From Lachnospiraceae bacterium (GTDB lineage: Bacteria > Bacillota > Clostridia > Lachnospirales > Lachnospiraceae): a DNA stretch of 64,000 bases. The first letter of the stretch is position 1. Every line of letters starts with the position of its first letter. Positions 56,041-63,256 of this stretch are shown one piece after another. A program made the translations under genes and the position numbers. The notes beneath the pieces were generated by a model. That model worked only from the letters and a program-made list of their open reading frames with translations. It was not told where the DNA came from and made no database searches. The stretch lies in NCBI GenBank assembly GCA_022769665.1, contig JALEIR010000042.1:36172-100171 (forward strand). Reading direction: 5' to 3'.

Positions 56041-56712
56041 CTATTTGCATACCTTCACTACTCTCAGAGTACCTGCTGCCAGCTCTGCATAAAAAGGCGC
56101 CACATCGGCTTTGTCCAGATATACATTTATGCGTTGTGCCGCTGCATTGGAATTATCACTCTCAATTCTGTTTCCCGTCTGATCAAAAACCTCCGCAACA
56201 TAAACATTTTCCCAAATCAGTACAGCTTCTTTATCTTCATTCACCCTGTAAACATGTATCCTGTCGCCGGGCCGCACCGTGCCTCCCACAACCTGATACA
56301 AATCATCTGCCTTGAATCCCGCAATCACAGGTTCTTCCATCTGCTCCCAGATTTCGTTCAGGCTCTCAAACATTTCTTCTGTCAGTATGACACCGGGTTC
56401 TATGTCAAATTTTGCAGCAAGCCCCGCAAGCTGTTGCGGACTCCGTAGTGCGCTTGCCGCTATACAGGAAATATCCGTCTCCTGTTCCCGGAAATATACA
56501 CTGTAATCATTCTCCGTAACCAACCTTCCTTTGGGGATTTTTTCTGCCGCTACATATACGGTTCCTTTTTCATACTCTGTCAGCACACTTTTTTCTATCT
56601 GCAACATAACAATAAAAACTGCCACTGCCGCTACCAGTGCGGCAATCGTTCCGCCTGCTTTCCATCTGTCCCCCGAAAAGAGTGATGGCGTTTTTCTTCT
56701 TCTCATCTGCAT
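56041..56712 (-). CDS. Flp pilus assembly protein CpaB/RcpC-like (SAF domain)
   Basis: A 223-residue protein. It has one N-terminal TM segment (TIAALVAAVAVFIVMLQI) and a SAF-type domain (AAEKIPKGRLVTENDYSVYF with IEPGVILTEEMFESL). This is the CpaB arrangement found in all Tad systems, thought to act at the pilus base or envelope. Length is normal for Gram-positive members. It sits between the TadE-like genes and the Cys-rich lipoprotein. Confidence 0.82.
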   Translation of the reverse strand: MQMRRRKTPSLFSGDRWKAGGTIAALVAAVAVFIVMLQIEKSVLTEYEKGTVYVAAEKIPKGRLVTENDYSVYFREQETDISCIAASALRSPQQLAGLAAKFDIEPGVILTEEMFESLNEIWEQMEEPVIAGFKADDLYQVVGGTVRPGDRIHVYRVNEDKEAVLIWENVYVAEVFDQTGNRIESDNSNAAAQRINVYLDKADVAPFYAELAAGTLRVVKVCK

Positions 56713-56729
56713 TTTCCTCCGATACTGAT

Positions 56730-57308
56730 TTATTCACACATTACGATATCAACCAATTTCCCCTTATGCGCATCTGTCTCGATACCGGGAAACCCTTTTA
56801 CACGATAGACTATTTCACTGTAAATTCCGGTGGACTCCACCATCACTCCATTGGGTGCCCTGACGCTTCCCAGCGTTCCCGTACCGCTGTACATCACACC
56901 GTTTTCGTCAAAACTGTAAACTTCCACATTCTCCTCATCGACGTTGTAGACTGTAAAATTGACCATATGTACCGGCCCTGAAATCAAGCTCTGATTGGTG
57001 CATTCCCAGTTAGCATCTAACCCTAGATTTGCTTTCATTGCCGCTATGCAACGCAGACGAGCTGTATACACATCCTCAATCTGAATACGATGAGAAACCC
57101 CATACTCTTCTACATCAATGATTGCAGCCGCCAGATTGGAAGCAGCCAGGGCATCTTCCAAGTATTGTGCCGAACTTCGAAATATTTCCATCTGCAAAAG
57201 CGAGCATAGAAGAATTCCCCAGAAAAGAAAAATCCAGAAGCCGGCAGTCCATCCGATTTGCCCTTTCTCAGTACTTCGCAGTAGACACCCTTTTTTCATC
57301 AATCTCAT
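56730..57308 (-). CDS. TadE-like pseudopilin / Tad-associated membrane protein
   Basis: About 192 residues from the start MRLMKKGCLL, which has GGGGGAAAG upstream; the track start is 16 codons earlier. One hydrophobic segment (WTAGFWIFLFWGILLCSLL) follows a basic N-terminus ending GQIG. The rest is an extracytoplasmic domain. In Tad operons this position holds TadE/TadF minor pseudopilins. Similarity is by context and membrane topology, not by a strong motif. It overlaps the preceding gene by about 40 bases. Confidence 0.62.
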   Translation of the reverse strand: MRLMKKGCLLRSTEKGQIGWTAGFWIFLFWGILLCSLLQMEIFRSSAQYLEDALAASNLAAAIIDVEEYGVSHRIQIEDVYTARLRCIAAMKANLGLDANWECTNQSLISGPVHMVNFTVYNVDEENVEVYSFDENGVMYSGTGTLGSVRAPNGVMVESTGIYSEIVYRVKGFPGIETDAHKGKLVDIVMCE

Positions 57309-57624
57309 AGCTTTCCCCCAGCTTTCCCCTAATCCGAAGCACAATTTCTTCCCCATATCCTACCCATTCCATTGTGGTATTTTCGAGACTGATTTCCGTC
57401 ACACCTGCCGCCTCCAGTTCCCGAACCAAGATAATTCTGTCCTCCTCTGTCAGATACCCGGCTGACTCCATACGCAAAATATATTTCCTTGCAATCTGAT
57501 TGACATCCTCCTTTTTTTCAATGACATGCACACTGTTCATATAAGCTGTCATCAATATCGTCATCAAGAGCATACAGATGCAAATCGCCAGGAAATCTCC
57601 CACATTGCCCGACTCTCTTTTCAT
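57268..57624 (-). CDS. TadE/DUF4320-like pseudopilin
   Basis: The real start is at 57624 (MKRESGNVGDFLAICIC), where ATG overlaps the stop of the Flp gene as ATGA; the track's 157-residue version starts upstream in the Flp coding region. The protein is 118 residues with one membrane segment (LAICICMLLMTILMTAYM) and a domain reading NQIARKYILRMESAGYL and EISLENTTMEWVGYGEEIVL. It resembles the DUF4320 group found with Tad loci. It is probably cleaved and assembled as a minor pilin. Confidence 0.7.
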   Translation of the reverse strand: MKRESGNVGDFLAICICMLLMTILMTAYMNSVHVIEKKEDVNQIARKYILRMESAGYLTEEDRIILVRELEAAGVTEISLENTTMEWVGYGEEIVLRIRGKLGESYEIDEKRVSTAKY

Positions 57625-57857
57625 GCCGACACTCCGGTCAGAATCTGCTGAGCCTTCAGGGTCATTGCATCTACCAGTGTGCGGATAAAAGCCGTCAGAC
57701 TGTCCTTCATCACCACGCACAAAAGCAGCGCAATGATACACAAGCCTACCGTAACCAAAATGCCGTCAATTCCGGGTTCTTTCTTCATCATTTCTCTCCG
57801 TATGGTTCGTCCCACCCGGCTTCCCTTTTCCACAACAACATACCAAGCTTTTTTCAT
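57621..57857 (-). CDS. Flp-type major pilin precursor
   Basis: A 78-residue protein with the Flp pattern. A basic, hydrophilic leader ends KKEPG, and the mature part begins IDGILVTVGLCIIALLLCVV, followed by a short C-terminal helix (TAFIRTLVDAMTLKAQQIL). The glycine before ID is the expected cleavage site for the prepilin peptidase. The mature pilin would be about 48 residues. It is the only Flp gene seen here, directly before the pseudopilins. Confidence 0.78.
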   Translation of the reverse strand: MKKAWYVVVEKGSRVGRTIRREMMKKEPGIDGILVTVGLCIIALLLCVVMKDSLTAFIRTLVDAMTLKAQQILTGVSA

Positions 57858-57875
57858 TTCTTTCCTCCTTTTTCT

Positions 57876-58715
57876 CTAAAACAAAGTTACCGCTCCAAAC
57901 ATATAGCTCACACAAGCATACAGTGCCAGTCCCAAAACCACTGTCAGTACACCCAGCTGGCAGAATGTAATTCTTCTGTCCAATGCTGCCTTTTTCCGTT
58001 CAAGCACCGTCTCCTCCATATCCTTGATTTGTTCTCCGATATCCCGCAAAAGCTCCACCGCCTGTCCCGATTCCAAGGCCTGAAAAATTGTAATACACAA
58101 AGAATCAACATAACGGTTATCAAACTTCCCCTGAAACTTTTCCAACGATTCATAAATATCTGCCTTCATGACAATGTCTCCGGCCAGTTCCAAGAGGGCC
58201 TGTCTCAACCGCCTGTCCTGCACACTTCCATAACACTCCGCCAGTGCATCCGTCATATAAATTCCTGCCTTTATTTGTATTTCCAATGCGTGATACATCA
58301 GCTTTAGCTCCGGTAAAAGCCTTTCATTGTCCCGCTTGTTCATATAGTACACCAGCCACGCCGGCAAAAAGAACAGAAGCAGAAATACCGGCAATCCATA
58401 GCCCGCGCCCCATTTTAATCCGATCCATAATCCTGTCAGCCCCAAAATGAGTCGAAACACCAAAAAGCGGATCGGATCAACCCATCTGCCAAAATGGAAA
58501 GCTGCACCCTTTTTCTCAAGCCAGCGTTTATTTTTCCGGTAATATCCGGTCTCCCGGCTTCCTGCCGTAATCAATCCTTCCATCTCCCTGTAAGCTCTCA
58601 ACAGTCTCACATGCCGGTCTTTATCTTTTCCCAAAAGCTGCAGCAGCAAAAATACCATCAGAGCAGCAAGACAGGATGCACATTTCAGCAAAAGATTTAT
58701 CTGAATTTTTTCCAC
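57876..58715 (-). CDS. tadC: Tad pilus inner-membrane platform protein TadC
   Basis: About 279 residues from the GTG I choose at 58715 (GGAGGGG before it); the track ORF is 14 codons longer and overlaps tadB. The T2SSF domain is seen as LLPELKLMYHALEIQIKAGIYMTDALAE and AALDRRITFCQLGVL. Several membrane segments flank it. With TadB it forms the platform that couples the TadA motor to pilin insertion. Position and order match other Tad operons. Confidence 0.85.
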   Translation of the reverse strand: MEKIQINLLLKCASCLAALMVFLLLQLLGKDKDRHVRLLRAYREMEGLITAGSRETGYYRKNKRWLEKKGAAFHFGRWVDPIRFLVFRLILGLTGLWIGLKWGAGYGLPVFLLLFFLPAWLVYYMNKRDNERLLPELKLMYHALEIQIKAGIYMTDALAECYGSVQDRRLRQALLELAGDIVMKADIYESLEKFQGKFDNRYVDSLCITIFQALESGQAVELLRDIGEQIKDMEETVLERKKAALDRRITFCQLGVLTVVLGLALYACVSYMFGAVTLF

Positions 58716-58723
58716 TACCCCTC

Positions 58724-59650
58724 CTACTCCGCTCTGCCAACGCTTCCCCGAAGCCATACAAAAAGAGCAAACAGAATCACCAACCCGGCTCTGCCCGGCC
58801 AGGTCTCCGCAAGCAGCTGTCGCATTCCTACTCCCGTCAGCTTTTCCACTGTCAGGAGCACCACAAAAGACATCCCAAGAAGTATGGTAAGATTCATGAC
58901 AGCCTCTCGTATCATCCCTTTACGTTCCCCTGAAACCCGAAGGTATTCCCTGAGACTTCTTCTGCTGTTATCCGCAAGGATTGAAAAATCAGCACAATAT
59001 CGAATACTGACCTCCATATTCCGTACAAGCTCCTTAAATTTGGGATGCTCTATCCGTTCTGCCATCAGGCGCAGAGCCATGCTCACATCTCCCGTGGTTG
59101 ACGCTTCATGGCAGCACATATCCAAAACACTTTTCACCGGTTCCTCCATGTACCTTCCAACCTGTTTCAGGATAGCAACTACATCTCCGGAAGTCGCACT
59201 GTAGTTTCCCAGAAAATCCATGAGCTTTGTCAGATTTTCTTCCGTCCGCCTCAGGTTTCTTTCTCTCAGTTTTTTCAGGATATACCATTCCGCCAGACTG
59301 CATGCGCCGGTAACCGCAACGGCCGCCTTTATATCCCCGATTGTCGCACAAACCAAAAACACGGTTGCTCCTCCCACGGCATTCCATGTCACCCACCACT
59401 CTGCCGTCAATCCGGGGAATCGTCTCTTTATTCCGCTGTACTGCAACAGCTGTTCCAGAGAATACCAGGCTGAATGTCTTTCCTGCAGTTCCAGCAATTT
59501 CTGTCTGTCTGCCAAACTTCTCTGTCTGGATGCTGCATCCATTTCCTCCCTGGTCTTTCGCAGGGCTGCTGCCATATGTCCCAAAACTCCCATCTCACGG
59601 AAAAGCAAAAAGAATCCCGACAACAGCAAAATCAACAGTAAAACTTTCAT
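58724..59650 (-). CDS. tadB: Tad pilus inner-membrane platform protein TadB
   Basis: A 308-residue protein. The T2SSF domain is seen in TKLMDFLGNYSATSGDVVAILKQV and ELVRNMEVSIRYCADFSIL. Membrane segments are at the N-terminus, in the middle (VTWNAVGGATVFLVCATIG) and at the C-terminus. It starts 4 bases before the end of tadA, a typical coupled overlap. It pairs with TadC. Confidence 0.85.
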   Translation of the reverse strand: MKVLLLILLLSGFFLLFREMGVLGHMAAALRKTREEMDAASRQRSLADRQKLLELQERHSAWYSLEQLLQYSGIKRRFPGLTAEWWVTWNAVGGATVFLVCATIGDIKAAVAVTGACSLAEWYILKKLRERNLRRTEENLTKLMDFLGNYSATSGDVVAILKQVGRYMEEPVKSVLDMCCHEASTTGDVSMALRLMAERIEHPKFKELVRNMEVSIRYCADFSILADNSRRSLREYLRVSGERKGMIREAVMNLTILLGMSFVVLLTVEKLTGVGMRQLLAETWPGRAGLVILFALFVWLRGSVGRAE

Positions 59651-60852
59651 TCTTCTACCCTCCCAAAAATCTTTTCGTATATCAGGTTTTTGTTTCTGTC
59701 ATCCCACCCTTTGCACTCAAAAATCTCTTTTACCCTGTAATGCTCCATAAAAACCAAGGTCTTAAAGCAATCCAGCATTTTCATCAGCTCACTCCTGGAA
59801 TAGCCGGTTTTCCCCATACAATAATCCACCAGCTTATCCGGTGCCCTGTCTGCGGAGGGAGCATGAATGGTTGCGGCACACAGTTGTCCCGTGTAAGCGG
59901 CATTCAGCAGATACACAGCCTCCGCCCCCTTAATCTCTCCCACAATGAAAAAATCCACATCCATGGTCAGCCCCGCTATGCTGATATGTTCCAGGTCATA
60001 ACTGATTTGCTGTTCTCCCGTTCCCGGAAGAGAATGCAAAAACATCATATCCGGATGGCACCGCGTAGTCAGCTCATCCGCCTGCTGAGCCACCAACACC
60101 GCACAATCGTCCGGAAGTGTCTCTTTCAGTGCATTCAAGAGAGTCGTTTTCCCTGAAGAATTCCCCCCACAAATCAATGTGGAATGTTCTCTGAAACGAC
60201 TGATTAAAAGTTCTGCCGTCTCCCGGGTCAACATACCCTGTCCAATCAATTCCTTCATTTGCGGGAAAAATCTGGGGACTTTTCTGATACACAGATAGGG
60301 TTCATTACTCGTATTCAGCAGAGGCATAGATAATGTGAAACGTAAAATGAAATCGGGATGGCTCTCATAATCCGTAAATCTTTGAATTGCATTCAGATTA
60401 GATATGTTGACTTGATTCTTTGTGGCAATGTAATCGATAAACTGTCTGTATTCCCTGCTTGAAGAAAAGGCTACCTCCGCAGGCATACGCCTCCCCCTCT
60501 TTTTAATTCGGATATTGTCGTATCCAAGCACCCTGATATCCGAAATTTCCTTGTCGTCAATTAAGCCGGAGAGCCTGGAATAGCCGAAAATGTACTGTTC
60601 AAACTCCTTGAGAAGCTCTGCATCCTCCTGCTTTGACTTGTGATAATAGGTTTCTATGTGCAGTAAAGCTTCTTTTAAGAAAGCCTCTTTTGACATCAAA
60701 CCCTTTTTCATCTGCATCAGAGACTGCTGCTTTTGCAGTGTGTATTCTTCCACCAGCTGCTGCAAAAGTTCCTCCGATGCATCCTGTTCGGTATGAATAC
60801 TTTTTCCCCCTTTCACCGCAATCCAAAAATACCGTGCACTGTACTTTCTCAC
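59647..60852 (-). CDS. tadA: Tad pilus ATPase TadA/CpaF
   Basis: A 401-residue cytosolic ATPase. Walker A is ICGGNSSGKTTLLNAL near residue 225, the Asp box/Walker B region is MDVDFFIVGEIKGAEA, and a His box is found in QLCAATIHAPSAD. The N-terminal domain has LIDDKEISDIRVLGYDNI. It powers Flp pilus assembly. The start is GTG with no clear ribosome-binding site. No TadZ/CpaE gene precedes it in this window. It is the first gene of the operon, about 90 bases downstream of the promoter. Confidence 0.92.
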   Translation of the reverse strand: MRKYSARYFWIAVKGGKSIHTEQDASEELLQQLVEEYTLQKQQSLMQMKKGLMSKEAFLKEALLHIETYYHKSKQEDAELLKEFEQYIFGYSRLSGLIDDKEISDIRVLGYDNIRIKKRGRRMPAEVAFSSSREYRQFIDYIATKNQVNISNLNAIQRFTDYESHPDFILRFTLSMPLLNTSNEPYLCIRKVPRFFPQMKELIGQGMLTRETAELLISRFREHSTLICGGNSSGKTTLLNALKETLPDDCAVLVAQQADELTTRCHPDMMFLHSLPGTGEQQISYDLEHISIAGLTMDVDFFIVGEIKGAEAVYLLNAAYTGQLCAATIHAPSADRAPDKLVDYCMGKTGYSRSELMKMLDCFKTLVFMEHYRVKEIFECKGWDDRNKNLIYEKIFGRVEE

Positions 60853-60949
60853 TGCGCATTAACTGTGATACCGGCTGATTCAGCCAGAAGTAAATAAGAA
60901 TGAATGATATTGAAAAACGATACCGCCCTGAATTGGTTCGGTAATTGAT

Positions 60950-60978
60950 AAGTTACACCGTTCAAAAAGAAATGTCAA
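60950..60978 (-). promoter_or_regulatory. predicted sigma-A promoter of the Tad operon
   Basis: TTGACA and TAACTT separated by exactly 17 bases. The leader is about 90 bases, with a short GGCTGAATCAGCC hairpin before the tadA start. Confidence 0.65.
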
Positions 60979-60994
60979 TACCTAAATTATTTTG

Positions 60995-61023
60995 TTGTGA
61001 TTTTCCCCTGAAAATGATATAAT
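60995..61023 (+). promoter_or_regulatory. predicted promoter of the 37-residue small protein
   Basis: TTGTGA and the consensus TATAAT separated by 17 bases. It lies back to back with the Tad promoter, 17 bases apart. Confidence 0.6.
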
Positions 61024-61075
61024 ATCCAAGTGTAAAACCTTACGAAAGCAACATTTGCAGAAAAGAGGTATTCCT

Positions 61076-61189
61076 ATGTTCATTCTATTGGCAGGCGGCC
61101 TGTTGGTTATTGTTATTGCCGTTGTTGTAGCGGTAGTAACCGCTATTACTTCAGCGGTTGCGGCAGAAACAGACAGTAACGACGAATAA
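61076..61189 (+). CDS. small membrane protein, 37 residues
   Basis: Not in the ORF track. It reads MFILLAGGLLVIVIAVVVAV and continues with an Ala/Val/Thr-rich segment and an acidic tail (ETDSNDE). AAAGAGG lies 7 bases before the ATG, and a consensus promoter precedes it. The single hydrophobic stretch covers most of the protein, so it should be a membrane peptide. The stop codon is next to the end of the group II intron remnant. No family was recognised. It is divergent from the Tad operon. Confidence 0.55.
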   Translation: MFILLAGGLLVIVIAVVVAVVTAITSAVAAETDSNDE

Positions 61190-61335
61190 TCGAGTAGGAG
61201 AGATTTCCTTCATTGAAGAAATTTCGACCTCTCACACCACCGTGCATACCGTCCGGTACACGGCGGTTCAATCAACTTAACAAGTAACACACCTTTCGGT
61301 GTAGTAAACTAACATTGAGACTAATCCGAACGAGG
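61190..61335 (-). mobile_element. 3' end of a degenerate group II intron
   Basis: Read on the minus strand, this is ACACCGAAAGGTGT (a GNRA-capped hairpin), then GTTAAGTTGATTGAACCGCC, then a domain V hairpin. In it, ACCGCCGTG pairs with CACGGTGGT, a TG bulge follows, and an inner TACC/GGTA helix is capped by GGAC. Next comes GTGAGAGGTC and a domain VI-like helix ending CTCTCCTAC. This is the usual end of bacterial group II introns next to LtrA-type reverse transcriptase genes. The reverse transcriptase is absent, so the intron is a remnant. Its 5' limit is unclear; the hairpin around 61316-61345 and sequence up to about 61420 may belong to it. Confidence 0.72.
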
Positions 61336-61543
61336 TTAGTCTCTCATTGCTTATTGCTACATGAACGTCTCGGCATCATCTCATCCTCATGATCTTTCCT
61401 ATTGGCCTCATCGCCGAATGCTAATGTTCTGTTTTCTGGCACACAAATAATATTTATATCATGCCTTCAAAACTCCCTAAAAATACTGGTTTTTCGTCAC
61501 TTTCTAATGAACAATATCCCGGTCTATAATATTGTACACACAT
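61336..61543. other. AT-rich stretch without recognisable genes
   Basis: It contains a hairpin (GAGACTAA with TTAGTCTC) near 61317-61344 at its edge, and otherwise no convincing ORF or known motif. It is probably the worn interior of the group II intron or flanking sequence. The 88-residue track ORF on the plus strand has no ribosome-binding site and looks spurious. Confidence 0.4.
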
Positions 61544-61690
61544 TCAAAACCTCAAAATTGCTGCCATCATATCAATGCTCTCAAGCAGGACAGTTCTATC
61601 CGGTACCATCTTTTTTCGTATATTCCGAACAAGATTCTTCATTAAAATACACACACGTGCCAGTTTAATTCCACCCGCAGTAGAGCCTAA
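61544..61690 (-). pseudogene. remnant of a TrkH-family potassium transporter, fused to the TPR gene
   Basis: A frame that is not the TPR frame reads GSTAGGIKLARVCILMKNL and RKKMVPDRTVLLESIDMM before TGA. GSTAGGIK is the hallmark of the last pore loop of TrkH/KtrB potassium-uptake proteins. Only about 48 residues remain, without start or upstream domains. Its 5' end overlaps the end of the TPR ORF, so a deletion appears to have joined the two genes out of frame. Confidence 0.66.
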
Positions 61691-61916
61691 TGTTATACCG
61701 TGCAGGAACATAAGTAGGATCTAGTGCATAAGCAGCACGAAAATGCTTCATGGCAAGTACATGGTTGGATTCCTTCTCCAATAAAATCCCCATCAAATTA
61801 TGCGGAATTGCACAATGAGGATTTTCTGCCATAGCTGTTTCTATTTCTTTCTCACATTGTTCAAATTTTCTTTGTATCATCAATTGTCTACATCGTTCTT
61901 CCAATGTATTACTCAT
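61665..61916 (-). pseudogene. TPR-repeat protein with 3' end replaced by deletion
   Basis: An 83-residue ORF with an intact start (AAGGAGG upstream) and two TPR-like helix pairs (IPHNLMGILLEKESNHV and HFRAAYALDPTYVPARY). The last residues, IRLYCGWN, are not TPR-like and come from trkH sequence read in the wrong frame. A short TPR protein following a CorA gene is common in Lachnospiraceae ion-transport loci; I recall this as a general arrangement only. It could still be translated as a shortened protein. Confidence 0.7.
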
Positions 61917-62040
61917 TTAACATTCCTCCTTTGCTTTAGCTGTATTATAATTTGTTCCTTGTCAGAATAGTGTGGGAATTGTTTCGAGCGTTGTGAGAAT
62001 TCTGTGAGCATGATAACCATGTGTAAAAATGATGTGAAAG

Positions 62041-62083
62041 AAGCAGATAATCTTAAAACATACTATTTTAAGATTATCTGCTT
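62041..62083. terminator. 18-bp perfect hairpin downstream of corA
   Basis: The arms AAGCAGATAATCTTAAAA and TTTTAAGATTATCTGCTT are perfectly complementary with a 7-base loop. It lies just after the corA stop. The stronger T-run is on the plus-strand side, so it may be bidirectional. Confidence 0.8.
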
Positions 62084-62090
62084 TTTTAGA

Positions 62091-62963
62091 TTAAAAGAAT
62101 TTTTTCTTTTTAAAATATATAATTTCAGCTATTACAATGACCAGTGATATCATTATCACAGCAAAATATCCATACCGCCATTGCAGCTCCGGCATGTAGA
62201 CAAAATTCATTCCATACCATCCTGTAATCAATGTAAGTGGCAGGAAAATAGTTGTGGCAATGGTAATTACAACCATAATTTTATTTTGACGTGCATCCTG
62301 CATTGATTGATACAGTTCACGTATCTGGAGCACATTTTCACGAAGAAGATGTACATGATTTTGCAAGCGTTCCACACGGTGCATAAATCTGTCCCAACCT
62401 TGTGTATCCTGTTCAGATTGATAAAAATCACAGGTACTGAACAATTCTCCAATGTCTATCAACTGTTCATAATAAATATTAAACTCAGAAAGCTTTTGCC
62501 TATGCTTTGTCAGTGATGTAAAAAAATTATTATTCCTTCCTGCTCCCCTACTTATTTCCTCTTCCAGCTTGTCCAGCTCAGACTCCATATGAGAAAAATA
62601 TAATGTATCCTCTTCTATCATATGCTCCATAATTCGTAATAACAACTGTTTCGGCGTATCAACTTCCTGAATCATCTCCGTCTGCTTTTCTATCCAAGCC
62701 TTCAATTTTCCTTCATCTTCGATAAAAAACACTTTCCTGCCTGTCAAATAGAATCCAAATGAAAGCTGCGCTTTTTTCTGTTCATTCTTTTGTGGAAGCC
62801 GGATTGTACCGAGAACGCAATCTTTGAACAGCTCTGCCTTACAGTATCGAATAGAACCAAGACTGTGCAGCATCTCCTTTTGATAAGCAAATTGCTCTTT
62901 TCTTTCCCGAAATTCTTCTGTGCTCATAACAGCAAAAAAAGATGAATCATCTGTATATTGCAT
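62091..62963 (-). CDS. corA: CorA-family divalent cation transporter
   Basis: A 290-residue protein. The cytosolic N-terminal domain is followed by a long helix (LTKHRQKLSEFNIYYEQL and RLQNHVHLLRENVLQI) and two C-terminal TM segments. The selectivity motif GMN is present in GWYGMNFVYMPEL between them. These channels move Mg2+, Co2+ or Ni2+. It lies between the kdpE remnant and the TPR gene on the same strand and is intact, with ribosome-binding features limited to a weak AAAG region. Confidence 0.9.
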   Translation of the reverse strand: MQYTDDSSFFAVMSTEEFRERKEQFAYQKEMLHSLGSIRYCKAELFKDCVLGTIRLPQKNEQKKAQLSFGFYLTGRKVFFIEDEGKLKAWIEKQTEMIQEVDTPKQLLLRIMEHMIEEDTLYFSHMESELDKLEEEISRGAGRNNNFFTSLTKHRQKLSEFNIYYEQLIDIGELFSTCDFYQSEQDTQGWDRFMHRVERLQNHVHLLRENVLQIRELYQSMQDARQNKIMVVITIATTIFLPLTLITGWYGMNFVYMPELQWRYGYFAVIMISLVIVIAEIIYFKKKKFF

Positions 62964-62982
62964 GAAAATCCCTGCTTTCTCT

Positions 62983-63239
62983 TTATTTGTCTCTTTCCCT
63001 CATCCGGTAACCAATACCGATTTCTGTCAGTATGTACTCCGGTTTTGCAGGATTATTCTCAATCTTTCTTCTGGTGGATGCCATGACAGAACGTAAGACC
63101 TGTGTATCCTCACCATAACCATAGCTTCTTTTCCGCCAGGCACCGCATAGGCTTCAAATCCGGCATTTTCCAGTGTATATACCATAAAATTCTGAATTTG
63201 TATGTCATCCTCTACCACGAGTATTTTTTCCTGAATCAT
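62983..63239 (-). pseudogene. kdpE: KdpE-type response regulator with internal deletion
   Basis: The N-terminal frame gives KILVVEDDIQIQNFMVYTLE, the start of an OmpR-type receiver, for about 40 residues. Then the frame changes, and the next frame gives GYGEDTQVLRSVMASTRRKI and ILTEIGIGYRMRE, the end of the winged-helix DNA-binding domain. A full KdpE is about 230 residues, so roughly 140-150 residues, including the phospho-Asp, are missing and the ends are out of frame. The protein cannot be functional. It lies between kdpD and corA. Confidence 0.88.
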
Positions 63240-63256
63240 TGGCCTTCTTCCTTTCT

